Below, one piece after another: positions 60,648 to 64,000 of a stretch of DNA of 64,000 nucleotides. The first letter of the stretch is position 1. Every line of letters starts with the position of its first letter. A program made the translations under genes and the position numbers. This DNA is from Natrialba sp. SSL1 (GTDB lineage Archaea > Halobacteriota > Halobacteria > Halobacteriales > Natrialbaceae). Location: contig NZ_MASN01000035.1 of the NCBI RefSeq assembly GCF_001861355.1, forward strand, positions 1 through 64,000, read 5' to 3'. The notes beneath the pieces are model-generated. The model was not told where the DNA came from. It ran no database searches and saw only the letters and a program-made list of their open reading frames with translations.

Positions 60648-61070
60648 ATGACCACACTCGAGTCCCTGCCGGAGTCCTGGACCGTCTGGTCCGAGGGCGA
60701 GGACGGTCGGCTCGTTCTCGCCTACCGACCCGACGTGTTCAACGGCGACGACTTCCCTGCCCCCTGTTTGCCGACGCTGTACCTTACGCACGGCAAGCGA
60801 ACCCGTCGTCCGGGACAGAACCCGAGTGATACGACGGGGCGGACCGACTGGTACGTCACGTTCTATCTCGAACCCGAGGTGACACTCGAGGGCGGTACCA
60901 GTTTTCCGACCCGGAGCGACGCGCTCACAGCGGCAGTCGATCTCGCCGAACAGTTCGACGCCGGTGACGTCGACTACCGCGCGTGTTATCAGGTGCCCCG
61001 AGAGCAGTACTTCGAGCGGTTGGACGAGCTTACGGGCCGCGGATCGTCCACGCCAGGTGATCCGGAATAG
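60648..61070 (+). CDS. DUF5820 family protein
   Basis: 140 residues from the ATG at 60648: SLPESWTVWSEGEDGRLVLAYRPDVFNGDDFPAPCLPTLYLTHGKRTRRPG then WYVTFYLEPEVTL and ALTAAVDLAEQFDAGDVDYRACYQVPREQYFERLDELTG. I recognise the haloarchaeal DUF5820 family; function unknown. Cytoplasmic. 52 bp before the UPF0179 gene on the same strand, so likely co-transcribed. Confidence 0.8.
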   Translation: MTTLESLPESWTVWSEGEDGRLVLAYRPDVFNGDDFPAPCLPTLYLTHGKRTRRPGQNPSDTTGRTDWYVTFYLEPEVTLEGGTSFPTRSDALTAAVDLAEQFDAGDVDYRACYQVPREQYFERLDELTGRGSSTPGDPE

Positions 61071-61122
61071 GGGTCTCCCCAGTGACGTGAGGCTTAACCG
61101 CGAGTGGTGAATACTCCAGGGT

Positions 61123-61569
61123 ATGACCACTGTCACGCTCATCGGCTCCCGTCTCGCCGAGCCGGGAACCGAATTCGTCTACGAGGGCGAGGCCGACGGC
61201 TGCGCGGGCTGTCCCTACCGAAGCCAGTGTCTCAACCTCGATACCGGCACCAAATACCGCGTCACCGCCGTCCGTGAAAACGCACAGACACTCGAGTGCG
61301 CCATGCACGACGGCGGCGTCCGCGCCGTCGAAGTCGAACCGGCGTCCGTGCGTGCGAACATCCCGAGCAAGGGCTCGTTCGCCGGGAGCAAGGCGAGCCT
61401 TTCGGGGCCATGCCCGTACGTCGAGTGTCCGAGCCACGAGTTCTGTGAGCCCGATGGCGTGGCGTTCGACGAGGAACACCGGATCAGCGACATTCTCGGT
61501 GATCCGCCACACGAGGTCTGTCATCTCGACCGGTCGCTGCAACTTGTGGAACTAGATCTGGACGGCTGA
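61123..61569 (+). CDS. UPF0179 family protein
   Basis: 148 residues. Cys pattern CAGCPYRSQC at 28-37 and CPYVECPSHEFC around 105-116 give seven or eight Cys/His residues that could bind a metal or an Fe-S cluster. VTLIGSRLAEPGTEFVYEGEA and the AxVxANIPSKGSFAGSKASL stretch are characteristic of this archaeal family. Function unknown. Confidence 0.88.
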   Translation: MTTVTLIGSRLAEPGTEFVYEGEADGCAGCPYRSQCLNLDTGTKYRVTAVRENAQTLECAMHDGGVRAVEVEPASVRANIPSKGSFAGSKASLSGPCPYVECPSHEFCEPDGVAFDEEHRISDILGDPPHEVCHLDRSLQLVELDLDG

Positions 61570-61650
61570 GGCAGATCAGTTGCGCAGCGTCTTCTGACTG
61601 TTTCACGCAGTCAAAAACCGACGTTCGACTCTCTCGTTCGTTTCCGACCT

Positions 61651-62004
61651 TCACTCCCGGGTCAGCACATCCTCGTCGAGCCAACTTCCCGCCCAGCACT
61701 CGATTTCGTCGAACACCGGCTCGAGTGACTCGCCCTTGTCGGTGAGACTGTAGTAGGTCGCGATCGGGGCGTCTTCTTCGATGCGGCGCTCGACGAATCC
61801 CATTTCGCCGAGATCGTCTAGGACGCGCGAGAGCGTTCGCGCGTTCGCGCCGGTCGAGCGCTTGAGTTCGTTAAACCGCTGTTCGCCGACGAGCAGTTCG
61901 TGGAGGACCGCCAGTCGCCACTGCGAGCCGATCTGCTCGAGTGACTGGATGACGGGGCACGCATTGGCGTCTACGTCGCGGGTCTTCGCTTGAGGCGATG
62001 ACAT
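61651..62004 (-). CDS. HxlR-family winged-helix regulator
   Basis: 117 residues. The family signature CPVIQSLEQIGSQWRLAVLHELLVGEQRFNELKRS with Cys16 at the start of the first helix, then LSRVLDDLGEMGFVERR and a wing EEDAPIATYYSLTDKGESL. HxlR/DUF24 proteins often sense electrophiles, aldehydes or disulfide stress through that Cys. Divergent from the acylase gene, with a 17-bp palindrome between them as a likely operator. Confidence 0.9.
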   Translation of the reverse strand: MSSPQAKTRDVDANACPVIQSLEQIGSQWRLAVLHELLVGEQRFNELKRSTGANARTLSRVLDDLGEMGFVERRIEEDAPIATYYSLTDKGESLEPVFDEIECWAGSWLDEDVLTRE

Positions 62005-62056
62005 CGTTCACTTCCCCCTACACACTGGACCCCCATAGCAGTTCGGAAGCGAACCA

Positions 62057-62073
62057 GCTAACATTGTGTTAGC
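62057..62073. promoter_or_regulatory. 17-bp palindrome in the hxlR-acylase gap
   Basis: GCTAACATTGTGTTAGC has 7-bp arms (GCTAACA/TGTTAGC) around TTG. It lies 53 bp upstream of the HxlR start and 110 bp from the acylase start. Length and symmetry fit a dimeric winged-helix operator. Confidence 0.5.
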
Positions 62074-62182
62074 CTCCCGTCGTGTTTGTTCCGCTGGCAG
62101 ATGGCACAGAGCGACGAACCAGCACACAGCACCGAGACAACAACAGGGCGGTTTATGTGGTCGTAGGAACAGCTACCGGATA

Positions 62183-64000
62183 GTGACGAACGATACCACA
62201 CGGCGAACCGTTCTCGCCGGGGTGCTCGCCGCCGGTGTCGGGGGACTGGCGCTGACCGACGCCCACGACCTGCTCGACCAGTTCGCCCCCCTGTCGGGCG
62301 ACGCCTGGGACGCGGCCGACCGCACACTCCCCGAAACCGTCGAGAGTTCCCACGGCGAGGCCAGCATCCGCTACGACGAGTTCGGCGTGCCCACGATCAG
62401 CGCCGACGGCGAGGAAGCGGCCTACTTCGCCGTCGGCTACGCCCAGGCGTTCGACCGGCTCTTCCAGTTCGACCTGCAGCGACGAGTCATGCGCGGACAG
62501 GTGTCCGAACTCGTCGGCGAGGTGATGCTCGACGACGACGAGTTCCACGTCGCCATGGACTTTGCCGGCGCAGCCGAGGCCACGTGGGAGCACGTCGCCG
62601 ACACACCTGCCGGTCCGCTGGTCGAAGCCTACGCCGACGGCGTCAACGCAGTGATCGAGGACGAACAGTTGCCACTCGAGTTCGAACTACTCGGCGCTGA
62701 ACCCGAGCCGTGGACGCCGGTGGACTCGATGCTGATGGAGAAGCAGATTTCGTGGGATCTGACGGGGAATTTCGGCGAGCTCCGCGAGGCGTTGATTGCG
62801 GAGCGACTCGGCGACGATGTCGTCGCGGAACTCTATCCGGACCGACTAGATCACGACGTGCCGATTCTGCGGGATGAGATAGAAGCGGATCGACTGAACG
62901 AGAACGGCGAGGAAGACGCCGGCAACGGCGAATCTGCTGGGATCGGCACGGTGTCGACAGCGACTGCGCCACGGTCTGAATCTGCTGAATCCGCTGGCTC
63001 CGCTGGTTCTGCTAGTGACCCCTTACCCGAGGATGGCGAAAATGGCACGACCACCACCGCCAACATCGGTCCGGCACTAACCGGTTGGCTCTCGCAGTTC
63101 GAATCACCGCCCGGCGTCGGTTCGAACAGCTGGGTCGTCTCCGGCGACCACACCGAAAGCGGGCTCCCGATCGTCGCCTACGACCCCCACCTCACACTGA
63201 TGACACCGCCGCTGTGGTACGAACAGCACGTCGAGACGCCCACCACATCGGTTCGGGGGGCAACCTTCCCCGGCGTCCCGTTCGTCATCACTGGCGCGAA
63301 CGACAGCGGCACCTGGTCGTTCACCAACGTCGGCGCGGACGTCCTCGACTGCTACGAGTACGACATCGACGAGGACGGCGAGCGCTACCGCTACCGGGGC
63401 GAGTGGCGCGAGTTCGACACCGAGGAGCGCGAAATCGCCGTCGCGAGCGGCGAGAATCGAACGCTGACACTCCGGAAAACCGTCCACGGCCCCGTCCTCG
63501 AACGCGAGGGCCAGACCGTCGGCGTCGCCTGGACCGGCCACACAGCCACGCGGACGACCGAAGCGATCTACGAGTTCGAGCGCAGTGACGGACTGGACGA
63601 GGTACTCGAGTCCACCCGAAAGTTCGACCTGCCCACGCAGAATCTCGTCTACGCGGATGCGGACGGTCGGACGATGTACTACGCGACCGGCAAACTCCCG
63701 ATTCGGGAAGTCGACGGCGAACCGGTATCCGGCAACCGGATCTTCGACGGCTCCGCGGGCGAGGGTGAGTGGGAGGGCTTTACTCCGTTCGGCGAATCCT
63801 CCTGGGACGGGTTCGTCCCCTTCGAGGAGAAGCCGCACGCGATCGAGCCGGACGTGCTCGCGACGGCGAACCAGCGCGTGGCTGACGACCCGGAGCACTA
63901 CGTCGGCGTCGCCTACGCAGCACCCTACCGGGGCGAGCGGATTTACGACCGCCTCGACGAGCAACTCGAGGGCGGCGAGCCGACGGACCCCGACTTCCAT
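62183..64000 (+). CDS. penicillin acylase family protein (partial, runs off window)
   Basis: 606 codons from a GTG, open to the window edge. The N-terminus TNDTTRRTVLAGVLAAGVGGLALT is a Tat-type signal (R-R followed by a hydrophobic run), so the enzyme is exported folded. The alpha-chain part has YDEFGVPTISADGEEAAYFAVGYAQAFDRLFQFDLQRR. The beta chain would start at Ser of GSNSWVVSGDHTESG, the self-cleavage nucleophile, followed by YDPHL and FVITGANDSGTWSFTNVGADV. Ntn hydrolases of this type cleave amides, including acyl-homoserine lactones and penicillins. The spacer before the cut is unusually rich in Ser, Ala, Gly and Glu. Confidence 0.88.
   Translation, partial: MTNDTTRRTVLAGVLAAGVGGLALTDAHDLLDQFAPLSGDAWDAADRTLPETVESSHGEASIRYDEFGVPTISADGEEAAYFAVGYAQAFDRLFQFDLQRRVMRGQVSELVGEVMLDDDEFHVAMDFAGAAEATWEHVADTPAGPLVEAYADGVNAVIEDEQLPLEFELLGAEPEPWTPVDSMLMEKQISWDLTGNFGELREALIAERLGDDVVAELYPDRLDHDVPILRDEIEADRLNENGEEDAGNGESAGIGTVSTATAPRSESAESAGSAGSASDPLPEDGENGTTTTANIGPALTGWLSQFESPPGVGSNSWVVSGDHTESGLPIVAYDPHLTLMTPPLWYEQHVETPTTSVRGATFPGVPFVITGANDSGTWSFTNVGADVLDCYEYDIDEDGERYRYRGEWREFDTEEREIAVASGENRTLTLRKTVHGPVLEREGQTVGVAWTGHTATRTTEAIYEFERSDGLDEVLESTRKFDLPTQNLVYADADGRTMYYATGKLPIREVDGEPVSGNRIFDGSAGEGEWEGFTPFGESSWDGFVPFEEKPHAIEPDVLATANQRVADDPEHYVGVAYAAPYRGERIYDRLDEQLEGGEPTDPDFH

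Noticed and set aside
1-64000. tRNA or rRNA genes
   Set aside because: No stretch with tRNA A/B-box consensus or rRNA conserved blocks was seen on either strand, though short or intron-containing tRNAs could be missed by eye.

Overview
The window looks like chromosomal DNA from a halophilic archaeon (Halobacteria, probably a Natrialbales-type neutrophile or haloalkaliphile). The evidence is the GC-rich sequence, strongly acidic proteins, many genes with a TATA box only 25-32 nt before the start codon (leaderless transcripts), PGF-CTERM surface proteins, a GHMP-type shikimate kinase, CDC48 and archaeal Lhr enzymes, and many haloarchaea-only small families (DUF5796, DUF5820, UPF0179, DUF7128). 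No rRNA, tRNA or CRISPR was seen.

Layout. 1-8.5 kb: an IS200/IS605-derived non-autonomous remnant, a PGF-CTERM surface protein coupled to a polysaccharide deacetylase, a membrane hydrolase, an alpha/beta hydrolase, a wHTH/membrane-protein pair, a highly structured non-coding stretch, a MATE exporter and a UspA protein. 9-20.2 kb: a fatty-acid beta-oxidation block (IclR regulator, two acyl-CoA dehydrogenases, MaoC hydratase, 3-hydroxyacyl-CoA dehydrogenase, thiolase, acyl-CoA ligase) with an amino-acid permease and an R2lox-type oxidase inside it. 20.2-25.4 kb: MBL hydrolase, AAC(3)-like enzyme, flavodoxin, an RHH/RelE toxin-antitoxin pair and the aroK-chorismate mutase pair. 25.5-28.1 kb: a membrane-protein gene (DUF6498-like) split by a TnpB element that also carries a divergent ribbon-helix-helix gene. 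28.2-38.2 kb: small conserved genes, CDC48, a large catalase, phosphatidylserine decarboxylase, a phosphosite-less receiver protein and an Lhr helicase. 38.5-43.5 kb: accessory region with a second surface protein, small zinc proteins, a low-complexity wHTH protein, a solo TnpB-type right-end structure and a second intact TnpB. 43.5-52 kb: thioredoxin, glutamine synthetase, SDR, response regulator, GDPD, a FilR1-type regulator with a probable operator next to a methyltransferase gene, and a saccharopine-dehydrogenase-like enzyme. 52-60 kb: a four-gene stress operon prkA-prkA-yeaH(DUF444)-spoVR. 60-64 kb: DUF5820, UPF0179, an HxlR regulator and a truncated-by-window penicillin acylase.

Most interesting points: (1) a TnpB element whose RuvC site looks rearranged as in Fanzor-type enzymes, with a 47-48-residue RHH protein transcribed divergently across a 36-bp overlapping promoter, inserted so precisely in a membrane-protein gene that the original reading frame can be rebuilt; (2) a HIP1-like iterated palindrome, ACTCGAGT, about 34 copies in 64 kb by eye; (3) palindromic modules shared by different mobile-element remnants and a similar palindrome inserted in frame inside an acyl-CoA dehydrogenase; (4) a convergent intergenic region full of nested perfect hairpins that may be an undescribed RNA. 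All counts, alignments and family calls were made by reading, without searches.
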